A stretch of 40,088 nucleotides of DNA. It comes from Streptomyces spongiae (GTDB taxonomy: Bacteria > Actinomycetota > Actinomycetes > Streptomycetales > Streptomycetaceae). This document shows, piece by piece, positions 31,378 to 39,800 of this stretch. The notes beneath the pieces are model-generated. The model was given only the letters and a program-made list of their open reading frames with translations, ran no database searches and was not told the origin of the DNA. The translations under genes were made by a program, and so were the position numbers. The stretch lies in contig NZ_VJZC01000032.1 in assembly GCF_009377185.1 (NCBI RefSeq), forward strand, positions 1 through 40,088, in the 5' to 3' direction. Position 1 is the first letter of the stretch. The number at the start of each line of letters is the position of its first letter.

Positions 31378-32309
31378 TTGTCCTCGCCTCCGAACTTGCT
31401 CAGCCGCAGATAGACCATCGAGCAGAAGAGCAGAATCACGAACGCGACCGTGGTCAGGGCGGACGCGTAGCCGAAGTTGTGGGCGTCGACGGATGTGTTG
31501 GCGATGTAGAGCGGGAGCGTCGTGGTCTCGCCCGCGGGTCCGCCGCCGGTCAGGGTGTAGAGCAGGTCGACGTTGTTGAACTCCCACACCGCGCGCAGCA
31601 GCGTGGACAGGATGATCGCGTCCTTCAGGTGCGGCAGTGTGATGTGGACGAACTGCCGGAAGCGGCTGGCGCCGTCGACCTCGGCGGCCTCGTACAGGTC
31701 CTTCGAGACGGACTGGAGGTCGGCGAGGATGAGGATCGCGAAGAAGGGCACACCGCGCCAGAGGTCGGCGACGATCGCGGCCGGGAACACGGTCGAGGTG
31801 TCGGAGAGCCAGCTGGTGCCGTACTCGCCGATGCCCATGTCCGCGAGGTAACGGGTGATACCTGTCTGGGAGTTGTAGAGCAGCACCCAGATCGCGGAGG
31901 TGAGCACACCGGAGACGGCCCACGGTGAGAAGACCATCGCGCGGCTCAGCGCCCGGCCCACGAAGCTCTGGTTGACGATCAGTGCGAGCGCCAGGCCGAA
32001 CAGCAGCTGTAATCCGACCTCGACGACGACCCACTTGGCGCTGAAGACCAGGGTGTCCCAGAAGACGGGGTCCTTGGTGAAGGCGTGGACGAAGTTGTCG
32101 AAGCCCGCGTAACCGTTCCGCCAGGGCTTGGTGGGGTTGTAGTTCTGCAGGCTGTAGTAGAAGACGCTGATGACCGGGTAGGCGATGAAGCCGAGCATCA
32201 GCAGGCCCGCCGGCGCGATCAGCAGGTACGGGAGCCTGCGCGGCGTGGCTGATCCGCGACGCCGCCGGGGTGGCGTGGGCGGTTTCGCCACGGCTGCGGC
32301 TTGGGCCAT
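31374..32309 (-). CDS. ABC sugar transporter permease, MalF-like
   Basis: 311 residues from the ATG at 32309, with GGAGA upstream. Six membrane helices and the EAA loop EAAEVDGASRFRQFVHITLPHL are present. With the next gene it forms the CUT1 membrane pore for pectin oligosaccharides. The frame is open back to an ATG at 32444, but that extension is composed of the tandem-repeat leader and has no ribosome site. It is the first gene of the transporter operon, preceded by tandem repeats and an AAGCGCTT palindrome. Confidence 0.94.
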   Translation of the reverse strand: MAQAAAVAKPPTPPRRRRGSATPRRLPYLLIAPAGLLMLGFIAYPVISVFYYSLQNYNPTKPWRNGYAGFDNFVHAFTKDPVFWDTLVFSAKWVVVEVGLQLLFGLALALIVNQSFVGRALSRAMVFSPWAVSGVLTSAIWVLLYNSQTGITRYLADMGIGEYGTSWLSDTSTVFPAAIVADLWRGVPFFAILILADLQSVSKDLYEAAEVDGASRFRQFVHITLPHLKDAIILSTLLRAVWEFNNVDLLYTLTGGGPAGETTTLPLYIANTSVDAHNFGYASALTTVAFVILLFCSMVYLRLSKFGGEDK

Positions 32310-32342
32310 GACTGGTCTCCGTTCAGTACGTCGTACGGTCTT

Positions 32343-32422
32343 GTGCGGGTGCTCTTGGTGCTCTTTGTGCGGGTGCCTCTTCGTGCAGGCGCCTCTTCGT
32401 GCGGGTGCCTCTTCGTGCAGGT
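32343..32422 (-). repeat. 16-bp tandem repeats in the transporter-operon leader
   Basis: Three consecutive 16-base units (32367-32382, 32383-32398, 32399-32414) of type GTGCGGGTGCCTCTTC, with partial units on both sides. They lie between the candidate operator at 32423 and the permease start at 32309, so they are probably transcribed leader. Confidence 0.85.
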
Positions 32423-32433
32423 GAAGCGCTTTC
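32423..32433. promoter_or_regulatory. Candidate LacI-family operator of the transporter operon
   Basis: On the minus strand GAAAGCGCTTC, close to the general LacI-family form GAAAGCGCTTTC. It lies about 115 bases upstream of the first permease, in the only gap between the IlvD gene and the transporter operon. Confidence 0.5.
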
Positions 32434-32477
32434 TTCGGGTGCACACGGCGGCGACGGCGGCGTCAGCCGTTGGGGGT

Positions 32478-34223
32478 TCAGCCCGCGTAGGGGTCGGCCA
32501 CCTTGCCCGGACGGGCCAGGAACTCGAAGTCGCAGCCGGTGTCGGCCTGCGTGATCTGGTCGTTGTAGAGCGCGCCGTAGCCACGCTCGTACCGCTCGGG
32601 CGGCGGGGTCCACGCGGCCCTGCGGCGCTCCAACTCGTCGTCGTCCACGCCCAGATGCAGGGTGCGCGCCTCGACGTCGAGGGTGATGCTGTCCCCGGTG
32701 CGGACGAGCGCGAGCGGCCCGCCGATGTAGGACTCGGGCGCGATGTGCAGCACACACGCGCCGTAACTCGTGCCGCTCATGCGGGCGTCGGAGATCCGCA
32801 CCATGTCCCGGACGCCCTGCTTCAGCAGGTGGTCGGGGATGGGGAGCATCCCGTACTCGGGCATGCCCGGGCCGCCCTTGGGACCGGAGTTGCGCAGCAC
32901 GAGCACGCTGTCGGCGGTGATGTTCAGGGACGGGTCGTTGATGGTCCGCTGCATCGTCCGGTAGTCGTCGAAGACGACCGCGGGACCGGTGTGCTTGAGC
33001 AGGTGCGGCTCGGCGGCGATGTGCTTGATGACCGCGCCGTCCGGGCAGAGGTTGCCGCGCAGCACGGCGACCCCGCCCTCCTTCGCGACCGGGTTCTCAC
33101 GGGTGCGGATGACGGCGTCGTTGTGGACGAGCGCGCCGTCGAGCTGCTCGCGCATCGTGTCGTACGACACCGTCGGCCGGTCCAGGTGGAGGAGATCGGT
33201 GATCCGGGACAGGAAGCCGGGGAGCCCGCCCGCGAAGTGGAAGTCCTCCATCAGGTACGTCTGTCCGCCCGGCCGGACGTTGGCCAGCACCGGCACCGTG
33301 CGCGCGATGCGGTCGAAGTCGTCGAGCGTGAGCCGGACTCCGGCGCGGCCGGCCATGGCGATCAGATGGATGACCGCGTTGGTGGAACCGCCGAGTCCTA
33401 GGACGGTGGTCACCGCGTCCTCGAAGGCGTCAGCGGTGAGGATCTCGGACAACTTCCGGTCCCTGCGGACGAGTTCGACGATCCTGAGGCCGGAGGCAGC
33501 GGCCATCCGGTCGTGCCCGGAGTCCACGGCCGGGATGCTGGACGCGCCCGGAACGGTGACCCCGAGTGCCTCGGCGGCGGCGGTGAGCGTGGAGGCCGTG
33601 CCCATGGTCATGCAGTGACCGGGCGAGCGGGCCAGTCCGCTCTCCAGCTCTTGCATCTCGCAGTCGCCGATGAGCCCGGCGCGCTTGTCGTCCCAGTACT
33701 TCCACATGTCGGTGCCGGAGCCGAGGACCTCGTTGCGCCAGTGGCCCGGCAGCATGGGCCCGGCGGGCACGAACACGGTCGGCAGGTCGACGGAGGCGGC
33801 GCCCATGAGCAGCGCGGGCGTGGACTTGTCGCAGCCGCCCATCAGCACGGCCCCGTCCACCGGGTACGAGCGCAGCAGTTCCTCGGTCTCCATCGCGAGC
33901 ATGTTGCGGTAGAGCATCGGGGTCGGCTTCTGGAAGGTCTCGCTGAGCGTCGACACCGGGAACTCCAGCGGGAAGCCGCCGGCCTGCCACACGCCCCGCT
34001 TGACCGCCTGCGCGCGATCACGGAGGTGCACATGACAGGGGTTGATGTCGGACCAGGTGTTGAGGATCGCGATGACCGGCTTGCCCAGGTGCTCCTCGGG
34101 CAGATAGCCGAGCTGGCGGGTGCGGGCCCGGTGGCTGAAGGAGCGCAGCCCGTCCGTGCCGTACCACTGGTGGCTTCTGTACTCCTCGGGACGCTTCTCC
34201 GTCCGGTTCTCCCGGCTCGTCAT
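32478..34223 (-). CDS. IlvD/Edd-family sugar-acid dehydratase (L-arabinonate dehydratase-like)
   Basis: 581 residues. Candidate iron-sulfur ligands are Cys63 (NPCH), Cys131 (GGCDKSTP) and Cys204 (SPGHCMTMGTAST). Their spacing (68 and 73 residues) equals that recalled for the [2Fe-2S] L-arabinonate dehydratase of Rhizobium. Ser483 in DARMSGTSYG is the likely base. The enzyme converts an aldonate to its 2-keto-3-deoxy acid. ATGA overlap (34220-34223) with the DapA-family gene upstream. L-arabinonate from pectin arabinan is the best guess; a hexonate or hexarate is possible. Not branched-chain synthesis, given this context. Confidence 0.88.
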   Translation of the reverse strand: MTSRENRTEKRPEEYRSHQWYGTDGLRSFSHRARTRQLGYLPEEHLGKPVIAILNTWSDINPCHVHLRDRAQAVKRGVWQAGGFPLEFPVSTLSETFQKPTPMLYRNMLAMETEELLRSYPVDGAVLMGGCDKSTPALLMGAASVDLPTVFVPAGPMLPGHWRNEVLGSGTDMWKYWDDKRAGLIGDCEMQELESGLARSPGHCMTMGTASTLTAAAEALGVTVPGASSIPAVDSGHDRMAAASGLRIVELVRRDRKLSEILTADAFEDAVTTVLGLGGSTNAVIHLIAMAGRAGVRLTLDDFDRIARTVPVLANVRPGGQTYLMEDFHFAGGLPGFLSRITDLLHLDRPTVSYDTMREQLDGALVHNDAVIRTRENPVAKEGGVAVLRGNLCPDGAVIKHIAAEPHLLKHTGPAVVFDDYRTMQRTINDPSLNITADSVLVLRNSGPKGGPGMPEYGMLPIPDHLLKQGVRDMVRISDARMSGTSYGACVLHIAPESYIGGPLALVRTGDSITLDVEARTLHLGVDDDELERRRAAWTPPPERYERGYGALYNDQITQADTGCDFEFLARPGKVADPYAG

Positions 34224-35131
34224 ACGGACCACCCGGCGGCGATGGCGGCGACCTCGGCCCGTTCGCCGTCGGGCAGCGCCCTGCTCGGCGGCCGGACGTC
34301 GCGGCGGCACAGGCCGAGCGAGGCGAGGGCCTCCTTGACCACGGTCACGTTGTTGGCGGAGCCGTTGGCGGCGCGCAGTTCCTCGAAGCGGCGGATCTGC
34401 TCCCACACCTTCATGGCGGCCGGGTAGTCCCCGGATCGAAGCGCTTCGATCATGTTCAGCGAGACGGCCGGGGCGACGTTCACCAGCCCCGAGGTGAAGC
34501 CGGTGGCGCCCGCGGAGAAGTACGAGGGCGCGTACGGCTCGGCGAGCCCCGCCACCCACACGAAGCGGTCGAGCCCCGCGTCCCGCGCGAAGGCGGCGAA
34601 CCGGGCGGCGTCCGGCACGGCGTACTTGACGCCGATGACGTTCGGGCAGGCGTCGGCGAGTTCGGCGAGCCGGGCGCCCGGCAGCAGCGCGTTGCGCAGG
34701 TACGGGACGACGCCCAGCTCGGGCACGGCCTCGGCGACGGCACGGTGGTAGTCGACCCAGCCGGCGTCCGACACGTACGGGTGGACGGGCTGGTGGACCA
34801 TGACCATCTGCGCGCCGACCTCACGGGCGTGCCGGGCGGAGGCCACGGCGGTGGGCACGTCGTGCCCGACCCCGACGAGGACGACCCCCCGGTCGCCGGC
34901 CTCGTCCATGGTCAGCTCGGTGACGAGCTTCCGCTCCTCGGGGGTCAGCGCGTAGAACTCACCGGTGTTGCCGTTCGGCGTGAGGGTCCTGATCCCGCCG
35001 TCGAGCAGCCGACGCAGCAGGGCCCGGTGGGTGTCCCGGTCGACGGTGCCGTCCTCGGCGAACGGTGTCACCGGGATCGCCACGACGTCGGCCAGGGCCG
35101 CCCGTTGGGTCTCGTACGTCACGCTGCTCAT
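34220..35131 (-). CDS. DapA/DHDPS-family dehydratase or aldolase for a 2-keto-3-deoxy sugar acid
   Basis: 303 residues, a TIM barrel of the class I aldolase/dehydratase superfamily. Schiff-base Lys169 (GVKYAVPD), Tyr144 (VPYLRN) and the substrate loop TPNGNTGEFYALT (51-63) are visible. GNTGEFY recalls 5-dehydro-4-deoxyglucarate and 2-keto-3-deoxyarabonate dehydratases rather than lysine-pathway DapA. Next to an IlvD-family dehydratase, it probably forms 2-oxoglutarate semialdehyde for the dehydrogenase at 250. Coupled by ATGA to the GntR gene (35128-35131) and to IlvD. Confidence 0.87.
   Translation of the reverse strand: MSSVTYETQRAALADVVAIPVTPFAEDGTVDRDTHRALLRRLLDGGIRTLTPNGNTGEFYALTPEERKLVTELTMDEAGDRGVVLVGVGHDVPTAVASARHAREVGAQMVMVHQPVHPYVSDAGWVDYHRAVAEAVPELGVVPYLRNALLPGARLAELADACPNVIGVKYAVPDAARFAAFARDAGLDRFVWVAGLAEPYAPSYFSAGATGFTSGLVNVAPAVSLNMIEALRSGDYPAAMKVWEQIRRFEELRAANGSANNVTVVKEALASLGLCRRDVRPPSRALPDGERAEVAAIAAGWSV
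34434..34451. promoter_or_regulatory. Perfect 18-bp palindrome within the DapA-family gene
   Basis: GATCGAAGCGCTTCGATC reads identically on both strands and contains the AAGCGCTT core. It encodes the middle of NMIEALRSG, so it is intragenic, about 230 bases before the IlvD start. Operator, structural or chance. Confidence 0.4.
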
Positions 35132-35784
35132 TGATGGCCTTCCTCTTCGTGGGCCTCGGGGAAGGCCCGCTGGACGAACGACGCGATGTGCGCGTGGAGG
35201 GCGGCGGCGGCCCCGTCGGCGTCGCCGCCGAGGGCGAGCCGCAGGATCTCCCGGTGCTCGGCGGCCTCCCGCTCCCAGGAGGGGTTGGCGGCCCAGGCGA
35301 CCGCCGAGACGAGCGCGGCCTGGTCCCGTACCTCGTCGAGCATCCGGCCGAGGAGCGGGTTGCCGCAGGACGTGTACAGGGCGCGGTGGAACTCCCGGTT
35401 GGCGAGGGAGCGCTCCGCCGTGTCCGCCGCCCGGTCGGAGCGGGCGAGCGCGTCCCGGGCCACCTCCAGGGAGGCCCCGCGCCGCACTGCCCGCCGCAGG
35501 GCCTCCGGCTCCAGGAGCAGCCGTACGTCGTACACCTCGCGTGCCATGTCCGCGTCCACCATGCGCACCGTGACGCCCTTGTACTGGCTCATCACGACGA
35601 GCCCCGTCCCGGCCAGCGTCTTCAGCGCCTCGCGCACGGGCGTCTTGGAGACCCCGAACTGCGCGGCGAGCTCGGTCTCGACGAGCGCCTGGCCCGGCGT
35701 CAGCTGCCCGGTGAGGATGCGGTGTTTGATCCCCTCCAGCACGAACTGCGTGCGGGACGGGATCGGGGTGGGCACAGAGGTCAT
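35128..35784 (-). CDS. GntR-family (FadR/FCD subfamily) transcriptional regulator
   Basis: 218 residues. An N-terminal winged helix-turn-helix (about 15-75: GQLTPGQALVETELAAQFGVSKTPVREALKTL) precedes an all-helical FCD domain (about 85-205) with metal/ligand-type residues (Asp in YDVRLLLEPEA, His in NREFHRALY, His in AAEHREIL). FCD regulators usually sense sugar acids or other carboxylates. First gene of an operon with the DapA and IlvD enzymes, so it is probably a repressor relieved by a pathway intermediate. A promoter and symmetric site lie just upstream, implying autoregulation. Confidence 0.92.
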   Translation of the reverse strand: MTSVPTPIPSRTQFVLEGIKHRILTGQLTPGQALVETELAAQFGVSKTPVREALKTLAGTGLVVMSQYKGVTVRMVDADMAREVYDVRLLLEPEALRRAVRRGASLEVARDALARSDRAADTAERSLANREFHRALYTSCGNPLLGRMLDEVRDQAALVSAVAWAANPSWEREAAEHREILRLALGGDADGAAAALHAHIASFVQRAFPEAHEEEGHQ

Positions 35785-35814
35785 GCGCGCCTCTCGGATC
35801 TCACATATCGCGTC

Positions 35815-35824
35815 TCATATATGA
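35815..35824. promoter_or_regulatory. Candidate GntR operator
   Basis: TCATATATGA is a perfect 10-bp palindrome, unusually AT-rich for this DNA. A related TCACATAT half-site lies about 15 bases nearer the gene. It is downstream of the -10 hexamer, a suitable place for autorepression. Confidence 0.55.
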
Positions 35825-35845
35825 CGTACGAAGTACGACGCGTTG

Positions 35846-35874
35846 AAGGTAGGAGGGGTCCTGTGTTTCGTCAA
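35846..35874 (-). promoter_or_regulatory. Candidate promoter of the GntR-DapA-IlvD operon
   Basis: On the minus strand TTGACG (35869-35874), a 17-base spacer and TACCTT (35846-35851). The -35 is near consensus, the -10 fair. It would give a leader of about 55 bases containing the palindrome. Confidence 0.5.
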
Positions 35875-35947
35875 TGCTTCTGACAAACGAAGTTGGGGTG
35901 ACGCACGGGGCCAGGGCTACGGAACTGGGCTTTCCCGTCCCGGGTTC

Positions 35948-36697
35948 TCACACGACCGTGGTGCCGCCCTCACGCGCGCACTCGGTCGGTCCGCCGAAGA
36001 CCGCGGCGGCCCGCTCGGCCGCCGACTCGCGGGTGAGCGTGGGCCCGACATGGGTGACCAGGAGCCTGCCCGCGCCCTTCGCGTAGGCGCCCGCGTCCTC
36101 GGGGGTGAGGTGCACGCGCCGTTCGCCTTCGCGATGCCGGTCGATGTCCGCCTCGCACAGGAACAGGTCGGCGCCGGCGGAGAGGTCGGCGAGCGCGTCG
36201 CACGGTCCGCTGTCCCCGGAGTACGCCAGGACCCGACCCTGGCACTCGGCGCGCAGCCCGTACGTCTCGATGTCGTGGCTGACGGCACGCGCGCCGAGGT
36301 TGAGGTTCCAGTGCCGTACCGCGTGTCCGTCGTACAGGGGACGGAAGTCGAACACACCGCTCAGGAAGGCCGGGTCCGACCGCCCGAGGAACGCCGCGAG
36401 CCGCGGTCCGCAGTCGCCCGGCGCGTAGAGGGGAATGGGCGCGGGCAGCCTGAGCCCTCCGTACGCGAACCCGTACGCGGCGGCCAGCAGATCGGCGCTG
36501 TGGTCCGCGTGCAGATGGGAGACCCAGATCGCGGTGAGCCGTGTCGGATCCGTGTGCCGCTGCAACTCGGCGAACGTACCGAACCCCGCGTCCACCCACA
36601 CCTCGGCTCCCCCGCCGCGCAACAGATACCCGGAGCACGGACGCCGTGGCCTCGGGTGCGGGGACGCGGTGCCGAGGACGGTGAGGCTCAGGGGCAT
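35948..36697 (-). CDS. MBL-fold metallo-hydrolase
   Basis: 249 residues. The metallo-beta-lactamase fold has the zinc motif SHLHADHSAD (His61, His63, Asp65, His66), a later SGDSGPCD (bridging Asp) and THVGP (His). It resembles RNase Z-like or phosphodiesterase-like MBL proteins. The start is ATG at 36697, chosen because the fold begins at once (LSLTVLGTASPHP); its ribosome site is weak and an in-frame ATG at 36751 is possible. No functional link to the pectin genes is evident. Confidence 0.85.
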   Translation of the reverse strand: MPLSLTVLGTASPHPRPRRPCSGYLLRGGGAEVWVDAGFGTFAELQRHTDPTRLTAIWVSHLHADHSADLLAAAYGFAYGGLRLPAPIPLYAPGDCGPRLAAFLGRSDPAFLSGVFDFRPLYDGHAVRHWNLNLGARAVSHDIETYGLRAECQGRVLAYSGDSGPCDALADLSAGADLFLCEADIDRHREGERRVHLTPEDAGAYAKGAGRLLVTHVGPTLTRESAAERAAAVFGGPTECAREGGTTVV

Positions 36698-36762
36698 GCG
36701 GGGAGCGTAAGGCGCCCCCGGGTGCCGCGTCCGTGGAATCGCGGCTCCCATAACCGTCCGTT

Positions 36763-36820
36763 AAGGCTGTCGTCCGTGAAGGCTGTCGTCCGTCAAGGCT
36801 GTCGTCCGTCAAGGCTGTCG
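36763..36820. repeat. 16-bp intergenic tandem repeat, 3.6 copies
   Basis: AAGGCTGTCGTCCGT(G/C) occurs at 36763-36778, 36779-36794 and 36795-36810, with a partial fourth copy to 36820. Copies are nearly identical. It lies between the MBL start and the 3' end of the ATPase gene. Confidence 0.9.
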
Positions 36821-36870
36821 GCGGGGCGCCGAGGCCGCTCCTCCTTCGTCCGGCCGTGGCCGGGGCCGCT

Positions 36871-39800
36871 TCAGGCCGCGGTGCGGGCCACGACGAGGCG
36901 GCGGCACTGCTCCGCGCGGTCGGCCGGTTCGCCGTTCATGGCGGAGAGTTCGGCCAGGTAGTGCAGCAGGTCCATGACGAAGGAAGCGTCCGGGCCCCGG
37001 TCGAGGAATGCCTCCGTCGCCTCGGTGACGGGCTCGTCCCGTTCCAGGAGGAGCACACGGAACAGCTCCAGGAACCTGATCTCCACCTCGTCCAGTTCCT
37101 CGTGCTCGGCCGGTCGCGCGATCAGGTCGGTCCACTGCTCGACACAGGCCGCGAGTCCCGACGTCACCGTGTCCAGCATGGCCTTCTCGAACAGGAGGAC
37201 GACATCATCGGGGTCGTGCACGAGGGCCTGCTCCAGGTCCTCGCGTGCCTGCGCGTACTGGCCCGCCTCCCGGCGGGCGGCGCCTCGCGCGCCGAGGGCC
37301 CCGGCACGGGTCGGCTCGAGCTCGAGAGCGGCGGTGAGATCGGCGACCGCCTCGTCCAGGCGGCCGGCCTGGCGATGGACTTCCCCCCGTTCCACGAGAG
37401 CCCAGACATAAGTGGGGCTGAGGTGGAGCGCGGCGGTGAGGTCGGTGACGGCGACGTCCGGGCGACCGGCCTGCCGATGGGCCTGACCACGCCAGGCCAA
37501 GGCCCAGCGCGAACCGGGGTCGAGCTCCAGCACGGCCGTGAAGTCCGCGACCGCCTCATCGAAACGACCGGCCTCCCGATGGGCTTCCCCACGGCGCAGC
37601 AGAGCCCAGTCGTACACGGGGTCGAGGGCCAGCGCGGCGGTGAAGTCCGCGACCGCCTCGTCGAAGCGGCCCGCCTGACGATGCGCCTCTCCCCGCTCGG
37701 CGAGAGCCCAGCCGTACGCGGGGTCCAGCTCCACAGCGGCGGACAGGTCGGCGACCGCCTCATCGAGACGACCGGCCTGACGATGCGCCTGACCACGCCA
37801 CGCCAGAACCCAGTCCCAAGTGGGCTTCAGAGCCAGCGCGGCCGTGAAGTCCGCGACCGCCTCGTCGAAACGGCCCGCCTCACGATGCGCCTCTCCCCGC
37901 TGGGCGAGAGCCCAGGCGTAGACAGGATTGATGTCGAGAGCGGCCGTGAAGTCGGCGACCGCCTCATCGAAACGGCCGGTCAGCCGATGGGTTTCTCCCC
38001 GCTGGGCGAGCGCCCAGGCGTACGGGGGGTCGAGATCGGCGGCGGCGGTGAGATCGGTGACGGCCTCTTCGTAACGACCGGCCTGTTGATGGGCCACCCC
38101 GCGTTCGGCGAGGGCCCAGGCGTAGGTCGGGTTGAGTTCGAGAGCGGCGGTGAGATCGGCGACAGCCTGGTCGTGCCGGTCGGCCGACCTGTGGGTGATC
38201 CCACGCTGGGCGAGGGCCCAGGCGTACGTGGGGTTGAGAACCAGCGCGGCCGTGAAGTCGGCGACCGCCTCGTCGAAGCGGCTCGCCGAGTGGTGGGCTC
38301 TTCCACGGGAGACGAGTGCCCACGCCAGGGTGGGGTCGAGGTCCAGAGCGGCCGTGAGGTCGGCGACGGCCTCGTCGAAGCGGCCGGCCTGCCGGTGGGC
38401 TCCTCCCCGTACGGCGAGCGCCCAGGCGTACGTGGGATCGAGGTCGAGAGCGGTCGTCAGGTCGCTGACCGCCTGATCGGTACGGCCGTGCCAGGAGTGG
38501 ACCTCGCCGCGGTAGGCCCAGGGCCGGGCGTTGCGGGGGTCGAGGGAGACGGCCCGGTCGAGTTCCGTCATGGCTTCGTCGTCACGGTCGGCGAGATAGA
38601 GGTGCCAGCCCCGGTGGGCGTGCGCCCACGCCCGGGCGGCGGTGTCCAGCCGGCCGTGGGTGAGCAGGGCGGTCAGGACAGCGACGTTGGGTTCTGTGCC
38701 GGCGGCGGCTTCCCGGAGCCGCTCGGCCCAGGACAGGAGAGCGGGATCGGCGGTGTCGCGGGCCGCCTGCGCGAAACTGTGGTTCCACTGCTGCAGGACC
38801 TCCGTGTTGTCCCGTCCGGCGGCGTGGACGGCCTGCTCCAGCGCCGCCGGCAGGTGGACCGCGGGGTGTGCGCACAGGCGGTGGTACATCTCGTCCAGGA
38901 GGTGCCGGCGCCAGCGGGGGTCGCCCCATCGCCTGGCCTCGGGAACGCCCTGTTCGGCGTCCGTGCGCCAGGCGGTGTGCGCGCCCGCCAGCTGGAGGTG
39001 CACCGTGGTCCAGCCCTGCGGGGAGTGGGTGCGCTGCTGCCGCACCATGCTCGCGCGCACCACGGCGTGGTACTGCTTGAAGTCGCCGCGGCCGCTGACG
39101 AACGGCTGCTCGCACAGCCACCCCCACAGCCCCCGCGCCCGCGGCGGTACGGCGGCGGCGAAGATGTCCTCGTTCAGCTGCGGAGCGAGCGCGCACGCCA
39201 GCACCGACTGCTGGTGCTCGTCGTCCCTGATCCCCTCCATGAACCGCTTGACCGCCCTGTCCACCGAGTCCCCGTCGGCGTCGACGGCCTCGGCCGTTCC
39301 GGGCCGGTTGAACGCCATGAGTTCCACGAACAGCGGCAGCCCCATCGACAGCTGCACGACCGCCTCGACCACGTCGGGCTCCGTCACCCCTCGTACGGCC
39401 AGCAGCGCCCGCGTCTCCGCGTCGGTGAACACATCCAGCGGTACGTCCGCCACCAGCGCCCGCAGCGGTGCCCACTCCCGTTCCGCGAGCTCGTCACGCC
39501 CGGCCAGCACCACGATCACGTTGGCCGGAAGCGGACCGAAGGTGTCCTCCAGCAGGTCCCGCAGCCAGCCGTCCAGGTACCGTCCGGTCTGCTCCCAGGT
39601 GTCGAGGAACAGCACCACCCACGGGTAACGGCCGGACAACCGGTCCAGCTCGGAGACGAACGCCCGGTTCACGGCCGTGTCACCCGCGCGCCCCCGACGG
39701 CCCCTGGCGCGGACTCCCGCCCGGAGCCGGTCCAGCCCCTCGGCCGCCGCGTCCGGGTTCACCATCGTGGTCACGGCCCCGGCCCCGGGGATCACTGTGG

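Noticed and set aside
32310..32444. Extended start of the first permease
   Set aside because: The extension is composed of the 16-bp repeat region, His/Lys-rich and without a ribosome site; the ATG at 32309 has GGAGA.
32478..34223. Branched-chain amino acid dihydroxy-acid dehydratase (IlvD proper)
   Set aside because: Coupled to a DapA-family sugar-acid enzyme and a GntR regulator, with Cys spacing like the sugar-acid dehydratases.
34220..35131. Lysine-pathway dihydrodipicolinate synthase
   Set aside because: GNTGEFY loop and operon context fit keto-deoxy sugar acid enzymes; no other lysine genes nearby.
10684..35784. Recently acquired island
   Set aside because: No integrase, tRNA edge, insertion sequence or obvious change in base composition was seen at either end.
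36763..36820. Phage attachment site or CRISPR fragment
   Set aside because: Head-to-tail 16-bp copies without spacers, integrase or tRNA; a simple minisatellite.
37204..38529. CRISPR array
   Set aside because: The periodic DNA is a coding TPR array of 102-bp units without spacers; no cas genes.
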